In this document: in pieces, positions 35,748 through 46,727 of the stretch
How positions within the stretch are numbered: the first letter of the stretch is position 1
Layout: the number at the start of each line of letters is the position of its first letter
From: Alphaproteobacteria bacterium
GTDB lineage: Bacteria; Pseudomonadota; Alphaproteobacteria; UBA8366
DNA: 52,040 nucleotides
Assembly (NCBI GenBank): GCA_021774335.1
Contig: JAJFJD010000050.1
Location: 1 to 52,040, forward strand
Direction: 5' to 3'
Notes under the pieces: model-generated
The model's input: only the letters and a program-made list of their open reading frames with translations
Database searches by the model: none
What the model was told of the DNA's origin: nothing
Translations under genes and position numbers: made by a program

Positions 35748-35779
35748 CCCGCTGTCCAACCGGCGGGTCTTTTTATTTT
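35748..35779 (+). terminator. Rho-independent terminator of tRNA-Leu
   Basis: CCCGCTG, a 6-base loop and CGGCGGG pair over 7 bp with one G-T wobble, followed by TCTTTTTATTTT. It begins 10 bases after the tRNA and ends 42 bases before maeB. Confidence 0.88.
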
Positions 35780-35821
35780 CGGCTGCTCGTATGCGTGGGC
35801 GCCGAGTACCCGGGGGTGAGC

Positions 35822-38113
35822 ATGGCTGATGACCGCATTGTCGAAGATTCGCTTGAGTATCACCGTAGAGCGCCCGCCGGTAAGCTTGCCGTCGTCCCGA
35901 CCAAACCGCTCGTCAATCAACGGGACCTGGCGCTGGCTTACTCGCCGGGCGTCGCGGCGGCGTGTGATGCCATTACCGAAAACCCTAGTGAAGCGGCCAC
36001 CGTCACGGCCCGGGGCAATCTGGTCGGTGTCGTAACCAACGGGACCGCCGTCCTGGGCCTTGGTAACATCGGACCACTCGCGTCCAAGCCCGTGATGGAA
36101 GGCAAGGCGGTTCTGTTCAAGAAGTTCGCCGGGATCGACGTCTTCGACATCGAGGTCGACGAGTTGGACATCGATCGCTTTGTCGATGTCGTGGCCTCGT
36201 TGGAGCCGACCTTCGGCGGCATCAACCTCGAAGACATCAAGGCGCCGGAATGCTTCGAGATTGAGTCGAAGCTGCGCGAACGGATGAACATTCCCGTCTT
36301 TCACGACGATCAGCATGGAACCGCGATCATCGTCGCGGCTGCGATATCCAACGCCCTGCAGTTCGTCGGCAAGTCCTTGAAGGACGCGAAGCTTGTGACG
36401 TCGGGCGCGGGGGCCGCAGCGATGGCCTGCCTCAACCTGTTGGTCGACATGGGCATGCCGCGCGAGAACATCTGGGTCACGGATATCGTCGGGCTCGTGT
36501 TCAAGGGCCGCCAGCAAGAGATGGATAAATACAAGGAACCGTACGCACAGGACACCTCGGCCCGCACCTTGGATGAAGTCATCGGTGATGCTGACGTTTT
36601 CCTGGGCTTGTCGGCGCCGGGCGTTTTGACCAAGGGCATGGTGAAAAAAATGGGCAAGCAGCCCATCATCATGGCGTTGGCCAATCCGACGCCGGAGATT
36701 TCACCGGAAGATGCGCGGGAAGCCCGCGAAGACGCGATCATCGCGACCGGGCGGTCCGACTATCCAAACCAGGTCAACAACGTGCTGTGTTTCCCTTTCA
36801 TTTTTCGGGGTGCACTGGACGTCGGCGCGACCGTCATCAACGAGGAGATGAAGATCGCCTGCGTCGATGCACTGGCATCCTTGGCACGGGCGGAGAGTTC
36901 GGAGATCGTGGCCAAAGCCTACAGCGACCAGACGATGCAGTTCGGCGCTGATTATATAATCCCGAAACCCTTCGATCCCCGCTTGATCCTGGAGATTGCG
37001 CCGGCGGTGGCGAAGGCCGCGATGGACAGCGGCGTCGCGACGCGCCCAATCGCCGACCTTGAGCACTATCGGCAAACGCTATCCCAATTCGTGTGGAAAA
37101 CCGGCCTTCTGATGAAGCCGGTGTTCGATCAGGCGCAGAGCAATCCCAAGCGGGTGACGTATACCGACGGGGAAGATGAGCGGGTCCTGCACGCCGTGCA
37201 GGAGGCATTGGATGCCGGCCTCGCCAGACCGATACTGATTGGCCGCCGCGCGGTCATAAAGTCGCGGATCGAGGCCTTGGGATTGCGCATCCGCCTGGAT
37301 GACCAGGCCGAGATTGTCGACCCTGAACAGGATGATCGGTACCATGATTACTGGACCGAGTATTATGAACTGATGGCGCGGAAGGGTGTGTCGCCGGATC
37401 TCGCGCGCCGGGTGATGCGAACGCGAACAACGGCAATCGGCGCGATGATGCTGCGGCGGGGCGATACCGACGCATTGATTTGCGGTGCGATCGGTCAGTT
37501 CCAGACGCATCTGCGCCATGTCCGGGATATCATCGGCATGCGCGAGGGGGTTTGTGATGTCTCCGCGCTGACCTTGCTGGTCTTACCGAACGGGCTCTAT
37601 TTCATCGCCGATACTCATGTCACCGCCGACCCGTCGGTCGAAGAGATCGTAGAGATGGCGATCCTGGGATCGGAGCAGGTTCGCCGCTTTGGGATCGAGC
37701 CGAATGTCGCGCTGTTGTCGCATTCGAATTTCGGCACGTCGCAGCACGGTTCGGCGGCGAAGATGCGCGAGGCGGCGTCTCGATTGCATCAAGAGTATCC
37801 CGCCATGGCGGTTGAAGGCGAGATGCATGCCGACGCCGCGATCGACGTCGAAATTCGGCAGCGTATCTTCCCCGATGCGCGGCTGGAGGGCAGCGCCAAC
37901 CTGTTGATTATGCCGAATCTCGACTCCGCCAATATCGCTTACAACCTGGTGAAGGTGTTGGGGGACGGGTTGATCAGCGTCGGCCCGATGCTGTTGGGCG
38001 CGGCGATGCCGGTCCATATCGTAACGCCGTCCATTTCGGCCCGTGGCCTATTGAATATGACGGCGTTGTCTGTCCTTGATGCTCAAGCGTTTAAGACCCA
38101 ATCCCGCGCCTGA
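35822..38113 (+). CDS. maeB: NADP-dependent malic enzyme with phosphotransacetylase-like domain
   Basis: It oxidatively decarboxylates malate to pyruvate, giving NADPH. ATG 35822 starts [20 protein letters not shown] and gives 763 residues; upstream open frame overlaps the tRNA and terminator and is not coding. Malic domain about 1-430: [36 protein letters not shown] and [20 protein letters not shown]. The C-terminal 320 residues are the phosphotransacetylase-like domain ([20 protein letters not shown]), known in MaeB as an acetyl-CoA-sensing regulator. It lies 11 bases before mgtE. Confidence 0.95.
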   Translation: MADDRIVEDSLEYHRRAPAGKLAVVPTKPLVNQRDLALAYSPGVAAACDAITENPSEAATVTARGNLVGVVTNGTAVLGLGNIGPLASKPVMEGKAVLFKKFAGIDVFDIEVDELDIDRFVDVVASLEPTFGGINLEDIKAPECFEIESKLRERMNIPVFHDDQHGTAIIVAAAISNALQFVGKSLKDAKLVTSGAGAAAMACLNLLVDMGMPRENIWVTDIVGLVFKGRQQEMDKYKEPYAQDTSARTLDEVIGDADVFLGLSAPGVLTKGMVKKMGKQPIIMALANPTPEISPEDAREAREDAIIATGRSDYPNQVNNVLCFPFIFRGALDVGATVINEEMKIACVDALASLARAESSEIVAKAYSDQTMQFGADYIIPKPFDPRLILEIAPAVAKAAMDSGVATRPIADLEHYRQTLSQFVWKTGLLMKPVFDQAQSNPKRVTYTDGEDERVLHAVQEALDAGLARPILIGRRAVIKSRIEALGLRIRLDDQAEIVDPEQDDRYHDYWTEYYELMARKGVSPDLARRVMRTRTTAIGAMMLRRGDTDALICGAIGQFQTHLRHVRDIIGMREGVCDVSALTLLVLPNGLYFIADTHVTADPSVEEIVEMAILGSEQVRRFGIEPNVALLSHSNFGTSQHGSAAKMREAASRLHQEYPAMAVEGEMHADAAIDVEIRQRIFPDARLEGSANLLIMPNLDSANIAYNLVKVLGDGLISVGPMLLGAAMPVHIVTPSISARGLLNMTALSVLDAQAFKTQSRA

Positions 38114-38124
38114 TTGGAGGCCCC

Positions 38125-39516
38125 GTGACCGACGCACCGGAAACCGCCGCTGAAGACCGCGACGAGTTGGAGGGCCTCTATGGCGCCACCGACGCGGTGG
38201 TTCGCGAAGTCAAAAAGGGCATAGCCGAAACCAAGCCCGACGTGGTTACGGCCTTGATCGAGCCATTGCATGCGGCGGATATGGCCGATCTGTTCGAGCA
38301 TCTGACCCCGGATGAGCGCGATATTCTGGTAACCCTTGTCGGCGCGGACCTCGATCCGGAGTTCTTTACCCATCTTGACGAAACCGTCCGTGAAGACGTC
38401 ATCGAGGTTCTCGATACCGAGCGGCTTGCCGAGGTCGTCAACGAACTGGAAACGGACGATGCCGTCGACTTGATCGAGGGGCTCGACGCGAGCGAGCAGG
38501 TAGAGCTGCTCAACGCCGTTGCCCCGGCGGAGCGGGCGCTCTACGAGGAAGCGCTTCGCTATCCGGAGGACAGCGCCGGCCGCTTGATGGATCGCGAGGC
38601 CGCGACGGTGCCGTCCTATTGGAATATCGGTCAGACGATCGACTACATGCGTTCCGACGCCGATCTGCCATCGAACTTCTACGACATCTACATCGTCGGG
38701 CCGACCTATCGTCCGGTGGGCTTGGTCCCGGTCAGCCGGCTGTTGCGGACGGAGCGCCCGGTCGGCATCGGCGACATCATGGACACGGAATTGAAGTTGA
38801 TCCCGGCGACCATGGACCAGGAGGACGTCGCCTTCCTGTTCCGGCAGTACGGCCTGGTTTCTGCGCCCGTGGTGGACGATCACGGACGGCTGGTGGGTGT
38901 GATCACCGTCGATGACGTCGTCGACGTGATCGAGGAAGAGCATCAGGAGGACATGCTGAAACTGGGTGGTGTCAGTGAGGATGATTTCTACGACGCGGTA
39001 ATCGACACGACCCGATCGCGGTTTTCGTGGCTGTTGATCAATCTCGGCACCGCGATCCTGGCGTCCATGGTCATCGCCTTGTTCGATGCCGCGATCGACC
39101 AGGTCGTTGCGCTTGCGGTTTTGATGCCAATCGTTGCGTCGATGGGGGGCAACGCTGGGACGCAGACCTTGACCGTGGCGGTACGGGCGTTGGCCGTGAA
39201 AGAACTGACGCCGACGAACGCCATGCGTATCGTCGGTAAGGAAACGCTCGTCGGCGGCATTAACGGCGTGCTTTTCGCAGCCCTGATGGGGTTCGTTGCA
39301 TGGTTCTGGTTCGAGAGCGTTCAGATCGGTGGCGTCATCGCAGCGGCGATGGTCATCAACCTGTTCGTGGCGGGGCTTGCCGGCACCATGATCCCGTTGA
39401 CGCTGGACCGATTCGGGATCGACCCGGCAGTGGCGTCGAGCGTGGTTCTGACGACATTGACGGATGTTGTCGGATTCCTCTCTTTCCTCGGGCTTGCCGC
39501 GTTGGTGTTGTTGTAG
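38125..39516 (+). CDS. mgtE: Magnesium transporter MgtE
   Basis: A dimeric Mg2+ channel gated by its own cytosolic Mg2+ sensors. The 463 residues divide into the N domain (about 25-135, acidic repeats such as [20 protein letters not shown]), two CBS domains (about 145-265, ending [20 protein letters not shown]) and five membrane helices (285-460, with [19 protein letters not shown], the pore-helix signature). Start is GTG with GGAGG 6 bases upstream. Confidence 0.95.
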   Translation: MTDAPETAAEDRDELEGLYGATDAVVREVKKGIAETKPDVVTALIEPLHAADMADLFEHLTPDERDILVTLVGADLDPEFFTHLDETVREDVIEVLDTERLAEVVNELETDDAVDLIEGLDASEQVELLNAVAPAERALYEEALRYPEDSAGRLMDREAATVPSYWNIGQTIDYMRSDADLPSNFYDIYIVGPTYRPVGLVPVSRLLRTERPVGIGDIMDTELKLIPATMDQEDVAFLFRQYGLVSAPVVDDHGRLVGVITVDDVVDVIEEEHQEDMLKLGGVSEDDFYDAVIDTTRSRFSWLLINLGTAILASMVIALFDAAIDQVVALAVLMPIVASMGGNAGTQTLTVAVRALAVKELTPTNAMRIVGKETLVGGINGVLFAALMGFVAWFWFESVQIGGVIAAAMVINLFVAGLAGTMIPLTLDRFGIDPAVASSVVLTTLTDVVGFLSFLGLAALVLL

Positions 39517-39547
39517 GCTACAGCGGCCGAACAAAGGAGCGCATCGC

Positions 39548-40720
39548 ATGATTCCCAACGAATTTCCGGGCATGGATTTCGGTCTCGGCGAAACGGTCGA
39601 CATGATGCGCGATACGGTGCGCAATTTTTCGGCGGACGTGGTCGCGCCGCGCGCGGCCGAGATCGACGAGTCCAATGATTTTCCGCGCGATCTTTGGCCG
39701 AAACTGGGCGAACTCGGGCTGCTGGGCGTGACCGTCGAGGAGGAGTATGGCGGCGCCGGGATGGGATATACCGAGCATGTCATCGCGATGGAGGAATTGA
39801 GCAGAGCCTCGGCCGCGGTGGGGTTGTCCTATGGCGCGCACTCGAACCTGTGCGTCAATCAGATCCGCCGCAACGGGTCAGATGCGCATAAAGCCAAATA
39901 CCTGCCGAAGCTGATCAGCGGCGAGCATGTCGGCGCGCTGGCGATGAGCGAGCCGGGCGCCGGATCAGATGTCGTCTCAATGCGGACCCGGGCAGAGAAG
40001 AAAGGCGACCGCTACGTCCTCAACGGCCGGAAAATGTGGATCACCAATGGCCCCGATGCCGACGTTCTCGTCGTTTACGCCAAGACCGATCCCGATGCCG
40101 ATAAGCGCGGCATCAGCGCCTTTTTGATCGAGAAAGGCATGAAAGGATTCGCCACCGCCCAGAAGCTGGACAAGCTGGGGATGCGGGGCTCGAATACCTG
40201 CGAATTGGTGTTTGATGACTGCGAGGTCCCGGCGGAAAACCTGATCGGCGGCGAAGGCAAGGGCGTCAACGTGCTGATGAGCGGCCTCGACTATGAGCGG
40301 CTCGTCCTGGCCGGCGGACCGTTGGGCATCATGCAGGCCTGTCTCGATGTCGTCGTTCCCTACGTCCATGAACGCGAGCAGTTCGGTCAGCCGATCGGCT
40401 CGTTTCAGATGATCCAGGGTAAGCTCGCCGATATGTACACCACGATGAACGCCGCCAAGTCCTACGTGTATATGGTGGCGTTGGCGTGCGACCGCGGCGA
40501 CGTCACGCGCAAGGATGCCGCTGGCGTCATCTTATACGCTGCGGAAAAGGCCACGTGGATGGCGCTGGAAGCGATCCAATGCCTCGGCGGCAATGGCTAT
40601 ATCAACGAGTATCCGACCGGCCGATTGCTGCGGGATGCCAAGCTCTATGAGATCGGTGCGGGCACGTCGGAAATCCGGCGCTTGCTGATCGGCCGTGAGC
40701 TATTCGAAGAAACGGCATAA
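39548..40720 (+). CDS. ivd: Isovaleryl-CoA dehydrogenase
   Basis: A FAD enzyme converting isovaleryl-CoA to 3-methylcrotonyl-CoA in leucine breakdown. ATG 39548, with AAAGGAG 8 bases upstream, gives 390 residues. [20 protein letters not shown] contacts FAD, and the catalytic base is Glu250 in [16 protein letters not shown], the position used by IVD rather than the C-terminal Glu of straight-chain dehydrogenases. Location upstream of mccB/mccA supports the specificity. Confidence 0.93.
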   Translation: MIPNEFPGMDFGLGETVDMMRDTVRNFSADVVAPRAAEIDESNDFPRDLWPKLGELGLLGVTVEEEYGGAGMGYTEHVIAMEELSRASAAVGLSYGAHSNLCVNQIRRNGSDAHKAKYLPKLISGEHVGALAMSEPGAGSDVVSMRTRAEKKGDRYVLNGRKMWITNGPDADVLVVYAKTDPDADKRGISAFLIEKGMKGFATAQKLDKLGMRGSNTCELVFDDCEVPAENLIGGEGKGVNVLMSGLDYERLVLAGGPLGIMQACLDVVVPYVHEREQFGQPIGSFQMIQGKLADMYTTMNAAKSYVYMVALACDRGDVTRKDAAGVILYAAEKATWMALEAIQCLGGNGYINEYPTGRLLRDAKLYEIGAGTSEIRRLLIGRELFEETA

Positions 40721-40739
40721 CGAGGAATTTGGAGCAGGC

Positions 40740-41405
40740 ATGCCAACAGTTCTGATCACCGGTGCGAGCAGAGGGCTTGGACGGGAATTCGTTCGCCAAT
40801 ACGAGGGCGCCGGATGGCGGGTTATCGCGACCTGCCGTGATCCGGCGGGAACGGATCTCACCTGCGAGTGCCATGCCTTGGATGTTTCTGATCCGGTAAG
40901 CGTCGACGCCGTTGGCTCGGCGCTGAGCGGCGAGGCGATCGACGTATTGATCAACAACGCCGGCATCTATGGGCCGCGCGACTACGGACCCGACTCAGTC
41001 CCCTATGACGAATGGGAAAGCGTGCTTCGGACGAACTTGCTTGCGCCGATGCGCGTCGCGGCTGCGTTGATGGGCTCGGTTGCCCGGTCCGATCGGAAAC
41101 TGATGGTGTTCTTAAGCAGCATCATGGGCAGTATCGGGGGCGGCGGTGGCGGCGGTCAGTATATCTACCGGTCGTCCAAAGCGGCGCTCAATGCAGCGGT
41201 TTCGGCGTTGGCGAAAGATATCCGGCAGAAGGACGTCGGTTGTCTTCTGTTGCATCCCGGCTGGGTCCAGACCGATATGGGAGGATCCAGTGCGGCGATC
41301 GATGCCGTCACAAGTGTTACCGGCATGCGCCAAGTGATCGAAGATTGGTCCATCGACGAAACGGGTATGTTTCGGGACTACGCGGGCGAGCCGATTCCCT
41401 GGTGA
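40740..41405 (+). CDS. Short-chain dehydrogenase/reductase
   Basis: A Rossmann oxidoreductase. ATG 40740 has GGAG upstream and gives 221 residues. TGASRGLG at 7-14 binds the dinucleotide, INNAGIYG (71-78) is the NNAG motif, and Tyr143-x3-Lys147 (YRSSK) is the catalytic pair. A run of seven Gly at 133-139, just before the active-site Tyr, is unusual but in frame. The basic residue after the Gly loop hints at NADP. It probably belongs to the ivd transcript; substrate unknown. Confidence 0.83.
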   Translation: MPTVLITGASRGLGREFVRQYEGAGWRVIATCRDPAGTDLTCECHALDVSDPVSVDAVGSALSGEAIDVLINNAGIYGPRDYGPDSVPYDEWESVLRTNLLAPMRVAAALMGSVARSDRKLMVFLSSIMGSIGGGGGGGQYIYRSSKAALNAAVSALAKDIRQKDVGCLLLHPGWVQTDMGGSSAAIDAVTSVTGMRQVIEDWSIDETGMFRDYAGEPIPW

Positions 41406-41512
41406 TGGGGATGCACTCGATAACCAACTCAATTGCCGAGGCACTGTCTGGCGTCAGGCCGGCGGGAGATGGCCTGCCGACTTGGCGCACAGTGGCATAG
41501 GGTGGGAAGCGG

Positions 41513-43447
41513 ATGTCGGGGATTGCCGGTTTCGTCGATACCAGTTCCAGCTTGTCGGAAGAACGTCTGACCGGTGTTATCGATCGCATGACTGCGCAGC
41601 TCGCTCACCGCGGGCCCGACGATAGCGGTTCGGCGGTGGATGCCCCGTCGGGTCTGGCCCTAGGATGCCGGCGATTGGCAATCCAGGACCTCAGCAGTGA
41701 TGGCAAGCAGCCGATGACCTCGGCCAACCGGCGCTACATGATCGTCTTGGATGGGGCGATCTATAATTTCCAAGAACTGAAAACAGAGCTGCAATCGACC
41801 GGTATGCGGACGTGGCGAGGGACGTCGGATACCGAAGTGCTGTTGGGTGCGACCTCGCGGATCGGCGTCGCCGGCGCGTTGGATCGAAGCGACGGAATGT
41901 ACGCTTTCGCACTATGGGATCGTCAGGCCAGACGGCTTCACCTGGTGCGGGACCGATTGGGCGAGAAGCCGCTCTATTACGGCTGGTGCGGCAACGCTTT
42001 CCTGTTCGCCTCCGAACTCAAGGCGATGGCCGAGCATCCGTCATGGCAGGGTGCAATCGACCGTCATGCAGCGGCCGCGTATATGCAGTTTGGTTACGTG
42101 CCGGCGCCGATGTCGATCTACCACGGCGTTCACAAGCTGCCGCCCGCCCATTGGTTGACCTTGGACCTCGATGCGCTAAGGCCCGGCGTGTTGCCGGTGC
42201 CGCGGCGGTATTGGAACCAACAGGCTCTTATCGAACACGCGGTTGATGCACCGTATGACGGCGACATCGAAGCGGTGGTCCGCCGGCTCGACCGGATACT
42301 GGGCAGGTCGTTGGAGCGGCGGATGGTAGCGGACGTTTCGGTAGGCGCGCACTTATCCGGGTCGGTTGCGTCCCTTGCGATCGCGGCGATGGCGGCGGAA
42401 ACGGCAGAGGAACCGATCAGAACCTTTTCGATCGGATATGGCGATCGGGATAGGCAGGCGGTTGATCAGGCGAACGCGGCCGCGCGTTGGCTGGGGACGG
42501 AACACACGACATTGGAGGTACCGAAACACGCCCCGATGCGGACAATCGACCGATTGCCGAGACTCTTCGACGAACCCTACGCGGGACGGGATCAACTACA
42601 AGCGGTCCTCCTTGCGGAGTCGTTGCGCGGGCACACCACGGCGGTCCTTTCCGATGTGGGAGGCGAAGCATTGTTCGGCGGTGGGCCGCGCCGCCGGGCG
42701 GCGGCGGATCATTGGCGTCATATTCGACAAAAACCGGTCCGCCGGAACCTCGCGGCCCTTGCCCTGCGATGGTGTCCGTTCCGTCTGCTCAATTCCCTTT
42801 GGTCGGCCGGCGCCAGCGGCGGTGCCTTGGGTGACCGGCTCTATGAAAGCTTGTCTAAATCTTCGGGCGTGACGCCGGAATTCGTGCTGGCTCGGTATCG
42901 ATCATTCTGGCAAGGCGTTGACAGACCGATGCACCGTTTCGACTTTCTGCCCGGGGACCATCGGGTTGCCTGGACGCCGGCAACGCCGGCCGCTGCTCGC
43001 TTGCTGAATACCGACGTCGCGACGACCCTGCCGAACGACAGCCTGGTGGCCCTCGATCGGGCCAGCATGGCGGCGGGTCTTCAACTCCGTGCGCCGATGC
43101 TGAATCGGGAACTTGTCGAATTCGTTCTGTCGCTTCCGACCGCCGAGAATGGCGGCATCGGCATGGCCGAGCGTGCGTTGCAACAATTGACCGAACATTA
43201 TGCGGGCGGTGATAGGGAAGTCGCAGCCATTGCGGATAGGGGGCCGCCACTGGCGGATTGGCTGCGCGGCCCTCTCATCGATTGGGCCGACGATCTTCTG
43301 TCACCGGAACGCTTAAAAGGCGATGACCTTCTCCGGGCCGAGCCTATCCTGGCTGCATGGCGGCAGCATCGCGATGACGCCATCGACCGGAGCGGCGACC
43401 TTTGGACCGTGCTGATGTTTCAGGCGTGGCGGGCGGAATGGCTGTGA
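41513..43447 (+). CDS. Asparagine-synthetase-like protein, apparent double pseudoenzyme
   Basis: Overall an AsnB-type protein of 644 residues: an Ntn glutaminase-like domain (1-210) and an AsnA/B synthetase-like domain (230-640). Recognisable parts include HRGPDDSG, RLAIQDL, SDTEVLLG, RDRLGEKPLYYGW and FASELKAM. The catalytic features are altered. The N-terminal MCG is MSG (Cys2 to Ser), the glutamine-binding NGE is DGA at 80-82, the pyrophosphatase loop SGGxDS is SGSVAS at 282-287, and SGxGxDE is SDVGGEA at 380-386. Ordinary amidotransfer looks impossible. The frame is intact, overlapped by the next gene by 10 bases, and codon use looks normal, so it seems maintained. A scaffold, regulatory or new catalytic role is open. 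Confidence 0.85.
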   Translation: MSGIAGFVDTSSSLSEERLTGVIDRMTAQLAHRGPDDSGSAVDAPSGLALGCRRLAIQDLSSDGKQPMTSANRRYMIVLDGAIYNFQELKTELQSTGMRTWRGTSDTEVLLGATSRIGVAGALDRSDGMYAFALWDRQARRLHLVRDRLGEKPLYYGWCGNAFLFASELKAMAEHPSWQGAIDRHAAAAYMQFGYVPAPMSIYHGVHKLPPAHWLTLDLDALRPGVLPVPRRYWNQQALIEHAVDAPYDGDIEAVVRRLDRILGRSLERRMVADVSVGAHLSGSVASLAIAAMAAETAEEPIRTFSIGYGDRDRQAVDQANAAARWLGTEHTTLEVPKHAPMRTIDRLPRLFDEPYAGRDQLQAVLLAESLRGHTTAVLSDVGGEALFGGGPRRRAAADHWRHIRQKPVRRNLAALALRWCPFRLLNSLWSAGASGGALGDRLYESLSKSSGVTPEFVLARYRSFWQGVDRPMHRFDFLPGDHRVAWTPATPAAARLLNTDVATTLPNDSLVALDRASMAAGLQLRAPMLNRELVEFVLSLPTAENGGIGMAERALQQLTEHYAGGDREVAAIADRGPPLADWLRGPLIDWADDLLSPERLKGDDLLRAEPILAAWRQHRDDAIDRSGDLWTVLMFQAWRAEWL

Positions 43448-44310
43448 AGGGGTGGGGCTGGGGTGCCGGCATCTTCGCCGGCATCGTCGCTTGTCTGGGC
43501 GTTTGGTCGACAGTCATCGAACCGGACATGCTGCGGGTACGCCATGTTGAGGTCACCTCCGACACGTGGCCTGCGGCGATACCGCCACTGAAGATTGCCG
43601 TGATAGGTGATTTGCATGTAGGTGCGCCGCATATCGATTTGCCGAAACTTGACGATGTGGTGGCGGCATCAAACGGACTGCAGCCGGACCTGGTTCTTCT
43701 GCTCGGTGATTATGTCATCCAAGGCGTCTTATTCGGCAACTTCGTATCGCCTGAAATAGTCGCACAGCGGTTGTCGGGACTGCGGGCGAAACACGGTGTG
43801 TATGCAGTGCTGGGCAACCACGATTGGTGGCTCGATGGCCCGCGCGTCACGCGCGCGTTGAAGTCAAACGGGATCACGGTCCTTGAGAATGAAGCTTCAT
43901 CCATAACCGTACCGTCCGGCCGTGTTTGGATTGCCGGCATCGCTGACGATACGACCCGGACTCCCGAAGTCGTGCGGACGGTCGCACCTCTACCCGCTGG
44001 TGAGCCAATTTTGCTGATAACCCACGATCCCGCCGTTTTCGAGGATGTAACGGATCGCGTTTCGCTCACTCTGGCTGGGCATACCCACGGCGGTCAGGTA
44101 TATCTTCCGGGGATTGGGGCCCTTATCGTGCCGGGGCGCGCGCCGCGCCGCCACGCATATGGGCTGGTTCGCGAGAACGGGCGGACGATGTTTGTTACCG
44201 GTGGGGTCGGAAGCAGTATTATACCCGTGCGTTTCAACATGCCGCCGGAGATCGTCTCGCTGTCGATCCAGTCTCGATTTGCGCCGGCGCAGGGCATCAA
44301 AGGTCAATAG
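43438..44310 (+). CDS. Membrane-anchored metallophosphoesterase (YaeI-like)
   Basis: A calcineurin-like phosphodiesterase. ATG 43438 overlaps the AsnB-like stop by 10 bases and gives 290 residues. One hydrophobic segment (about 6-24) anchors or exports it. The metal motifs run in order: GDLHVG, LLGDYV, GNHDWW, THDPAVF and AGHTHGGQ. Homologues of this layout act on lipid-linked or nucleotide phosphates; the substrate here is unknown. mccB follows after 4 bases, so it is embedded in the leucine cluster. Confidence 0.85.
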   Translation: MAVKGWGWGAGIFAGIVACLGVWSTVIEPDMLRVRHVEVTSDTWPAAIPPLKIAVIGDLHVGAPHIDLPKLDDVVAASNGLQPDLVLLLGDYVIQGVLFGNFVSPEIVAQRLSGLRAKHGVYAVLGNHDWWLDGPRVTRALKSNGITVLENEASSITVPSGRVWIAGIADDTTRTPEVVRTVAPLPAGEPILLITHDPAVFEDVTDRVSLTLAGHTHGGQVYLPGIGALIVPGRAPRRHAYGLVRENGRTMFVTGGVGSSIIPVRFNMPPEIVSLSIQSRFAPAQGIKGQ

Positions 44311-44314
44311 GTCC

Positions 44315-45922
44315 GTGGCTGTAATCACGACATCCCTCGACACTAACGCCGATACGTTCCGGCAGAACGCCGAGGCGATGAAGGGTGGGCTCGATGATTT
44401 GCGCAAGACGATTGCGGCGGTGGAGCAGGGCGGCGGCGATGCGGCGCGAGAGCGCCATTTGTCACGCGGGAAACTGCTGGTGCGGGACCGGATCGACCGG
44501 CTGGTCGATCCCGGTGCGCCGTTTCTCGAACTGTCGCCACTTGCGGCCCACGGCATGTATGACGACCGGATCACGGCGGCGGGGATCGTCACCGGTATCG
44601 GCCGGGTCTCCGGCGTCGAATGCGTGATTGTGGCGAATGATGCGACGGTCAAGGGCGGGACCTACTATCCGGTCACGGTGAAAAAACATTTGCGGGCGCA
44701 GGAGATTGCACTGCAGAACCGGCTTCCGTGCATATATCTGGTGGATTCCGGTGGGGCCAATCTGCCGAACCAGGACGAAGTGTTCCCAGACCGCGAACAT
44801 TTCGGCCGCATCTTCTTCAATCAAGCCACCATGTCGGCACAGGGCATTCCGCAGATCGCGGCGGTGATGGGGTCGTGCACGGCGGGGGGCGCTTATGTGC
44901 CGGCCATGTCCGATGAATCGATCATCGTGAAGGAACAGGGAACGATCTTCCTGGGCGGCCCCGCGTTGGTTAAGGCCGCGACCGGCGAAGAGACGAGCGC
45001 CGAGGAGTTGGGCGGCGCGGACGTGCATTCCCGCACTTCTGGTGTCACCGATCACTATGCCGAGGATGACGATCATGCGCTGGCGATCTGTCGTCGAATC
45101 GTGGGCAACCTGAATTGGCGCAAGTCGGTTTCCCTGCGGGTGACCGAGCCGGTGGCGCCGCTCTGCGATCCGGAAGAATTGTACGGGGTCGTGCCGGCGG
45201 ATATACGCAAGCCCTATGACGTTCGCGAGATCATCGGGCGTATCGTGGACGGCAGCGACTTCGACGAGTTCAAGCAACTTTATGGCACGACGTTGGTGTG
45301 CGGTTTCGCCCGGCTTCATGGCTATCCCGTCGGCATCATCGCGAACAATGGCATCCTGTTCTCCGAATCTGCCCTTAAAGGCACGCATTTCATCGAGCTG
45401 TGCTGCCAGCGCGGCGTGCCGCTGATCTTTCTGCAGAATATTTCGGGCTTCATGGTCGGCAAGAAATACGAGGCGGGCGGCATTGCGAAGGACGGCGCCA
45501 AGCTGGTGATGGCGGTTGCCTGCGCAAATGTGCCGAAATTGACGGTGATCATTGGCGGGTCCTATGGGGCCGGCAATTATGCCATGTGCGGTCGGGCCTA
45601 TTCTCCCCGATTCCTATGGATGTGGCCGAACGCGCGAATATCGGTCATGGGCGGTGGCCAGGCGGCCAATGTGCTGGCGCAAGTACGGCGGGACGGGTTG
45701 GAGCGCAGCGGCGAGAGTTGGAGCGACGAAGACGAAGATGCCTTCAAGCAACCGATCCTTGAGCAGTATGAGCGGCAGGGGCACCCGTATTATGCCAGCG
45801 CCCGATTGTGGGATGACGGGGTTGTCGATCCCGCCGAGACACGCACCTATCTCGGCCTTGGGTTATCAGCGGCATTGAATGCGCCGATAGAAGAAACGCG
45901 TTTTGGTGTGTTCAGGATGTAA
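44315..45922 (+). CDS. mccB: 3-methylcrotonyl-CoA carboxylase beta chain
   Basis: The carboxyltransferase subunit that makes 3-methylglutaconyl-CoA. GTG 44315 gives 535 residues, the usual MccB length; the open frame extends well upstream inside the previous gene. Key segments: [20 protein letters not shown], specific to MCC against PCC, then [20 protein letters not shown] and the C-terminal [20 protein letters not shown]. The next gene starts 4 bases on. Confidence 0.96.
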   Translation: MAVITTSLDTNADTFRQNAEAMKGGLDDLRKTIAAVEQGGGDAARERHLSRGKLLVRDRIDRLVDPGAPFLELSPLAAHGMYDDRITAAGIVTGIGRVSGVECVIVANDATVKGGTYYPVTVKKHLRAQEIALQNRLPCIYLVDSGGANLPNQDEVFPDREHFGRIFFNQATMSAQGIPQIAAVMGSCTAGGAYVPAMSDESIIVKEQGTIFLGGPALVKAATGEETSAEELGGADVHSRTSGVTDHYAEDDDHALAICRRIVGNLNWRKSVSLRVTEPVAPLCDPEELYGVVPADIRKPYDVREIIGRIVDGSDFDEFKQLYGTTLVCGFARLHGYPVGIIANNGILFSESALKGTHFIELCCQRGVPLIFLQNISGFMVGKKYEAGGIAKDGAKLVMAVACANVPKLTVIIGGSYGAGNYAMCGRAYSPRFLWMWPNARISVMGGGQAANVLAQVRRDGLERSGESWSDEDEDAFKQPILEQYERQGHPYYASARLWDDGVVDPAETRTYLGLGLSAALNAPIEETRFGVFRM

Positions 45923-45926
45923 TGGA

Positions 45927-46724
45927 ATGACGAGCAAGACAGTACTCATGGAAATCGATGGGCCGGGTGTGGCGACTGTCACGCTTAACCGGCCCGAAGT
46001 GCATAACTGCTTCAACGAGGAAGTGGTCAGCGGTCTGCGGGATTGTTTCGACCAACTCGCCGGCCGTGACGATCTGCGGGCGGTTGTGTTGCAGGCCGGC
46101 GGCAAGAGTTTCTGTGCCGGGGTCGATCTCAACTGGATGAAGGAAATCGGCACTTTCACACAAGCGGAAAATGTCGCCGACGCCAAGCGAATGGCGGGCA
46201 TGTTCGACAAGCTGAACACGCTGCCAGTTCCCACGATCGCCAAGGTGCAAGGCTCCGCCTTTGCGGGTGGCTTAGGCCTGATCGCGGCCTGCGATATCGC
46301 GGTGGCCGCGGATCACGCAAAGTTTGCCGTGACCGAAGTTAGGCTTGGTTTGATCGCGGCCGCGATCAGCCCGTATCTCATCGCGGCGATCGGCGCGGGC
46401 GCGGCGCGGCGTTACTTCCAGACCGCGGAACGGTTTGACGCGGCCGAGGCCAAACGCATCGGCTTGCTGCATGACGCTGTGCCGGCCGCGGCGCTCGACA
46501 GTGCGGTCGATGCCATCATCGGGAATATCCTCAAGAACGCACCGGCCTCCCTGCGAGCCTGCAAGACCTTGATCCGGGACTCCGCCGGTCCGGTCACGGA
46601 AGCGGTGCGCGATGACACTGCGGCGCGCATCGCGGCAATCCGCGCGACCCCCGAAGGGCAGGAGGGGATATCCGCATTCTTCGAGAAACGGCAACCGGCC
46701 TGGATGGCCGGGACGGAGGGCTGA
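45927..46724 (+). CDS. Methylglutaconyl-CoA hydratase-like crotonase
   Basis: Predicted to hydrate 3-methylglutaconyl-CoA to HMG-CoA, completing the mcc pathway. ATG 45927 gives 265 residues. The oxyanion segments SFCAGVDLNWMKEIG and GSAFAGGLGLIAACDIAVAA are clear. The region TEVRLGLIAAAISPYLIAAI closely follows the LiuC/AtuE type, which is why this copy, of the three, is preferred for that step. The ATG has GTAATGG-type spacing to the mccB stop (4 bases). Confidence 0.85.
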   Translation: MTSKTVLMEIDGPGVATVTLNRPEVHNCFNEEVVSGLRDCFDQLAGRDDLRAVVLQAGGKSFCAGVDLNWMKEIGTFTQAENVADAKRMAGMFDKLNTLPVPTIAKVQGSAFAGGLGLIAACDIAVAADHAKFAVTEVRLGLIAAAISPYLIAAIGAGAARRYFQTAERFDAAEAKRIGLLHDAVPAAALDSAVDAIIGNILKNAPASLRACKTLIRDSAGPVTEAVRDDTAARIAAIRATPEGQEGISAFFEKRQPAWMAGTEG

Positions 46725-46727
46725 GCG

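Noticed and set aside
38083..39783. 566-codon open frame antisense to mgtE and ivd
   Set aside because: Long only because stop codons are rare on the reverse of G+C-rich coding DNA; His/Arg-rich low-complexity translation and no recognisable domain.
41411..41500. 29-residue reading frame between the SDR and the AsnB-like gene (MHSITNSIAEALSGVRPAGD...)
   Set aside because: It has an ATG and stop but only a weak ribosome site, no known relatives that I recognise, and a length easily met by chance. Conservation would be needed to accept it.
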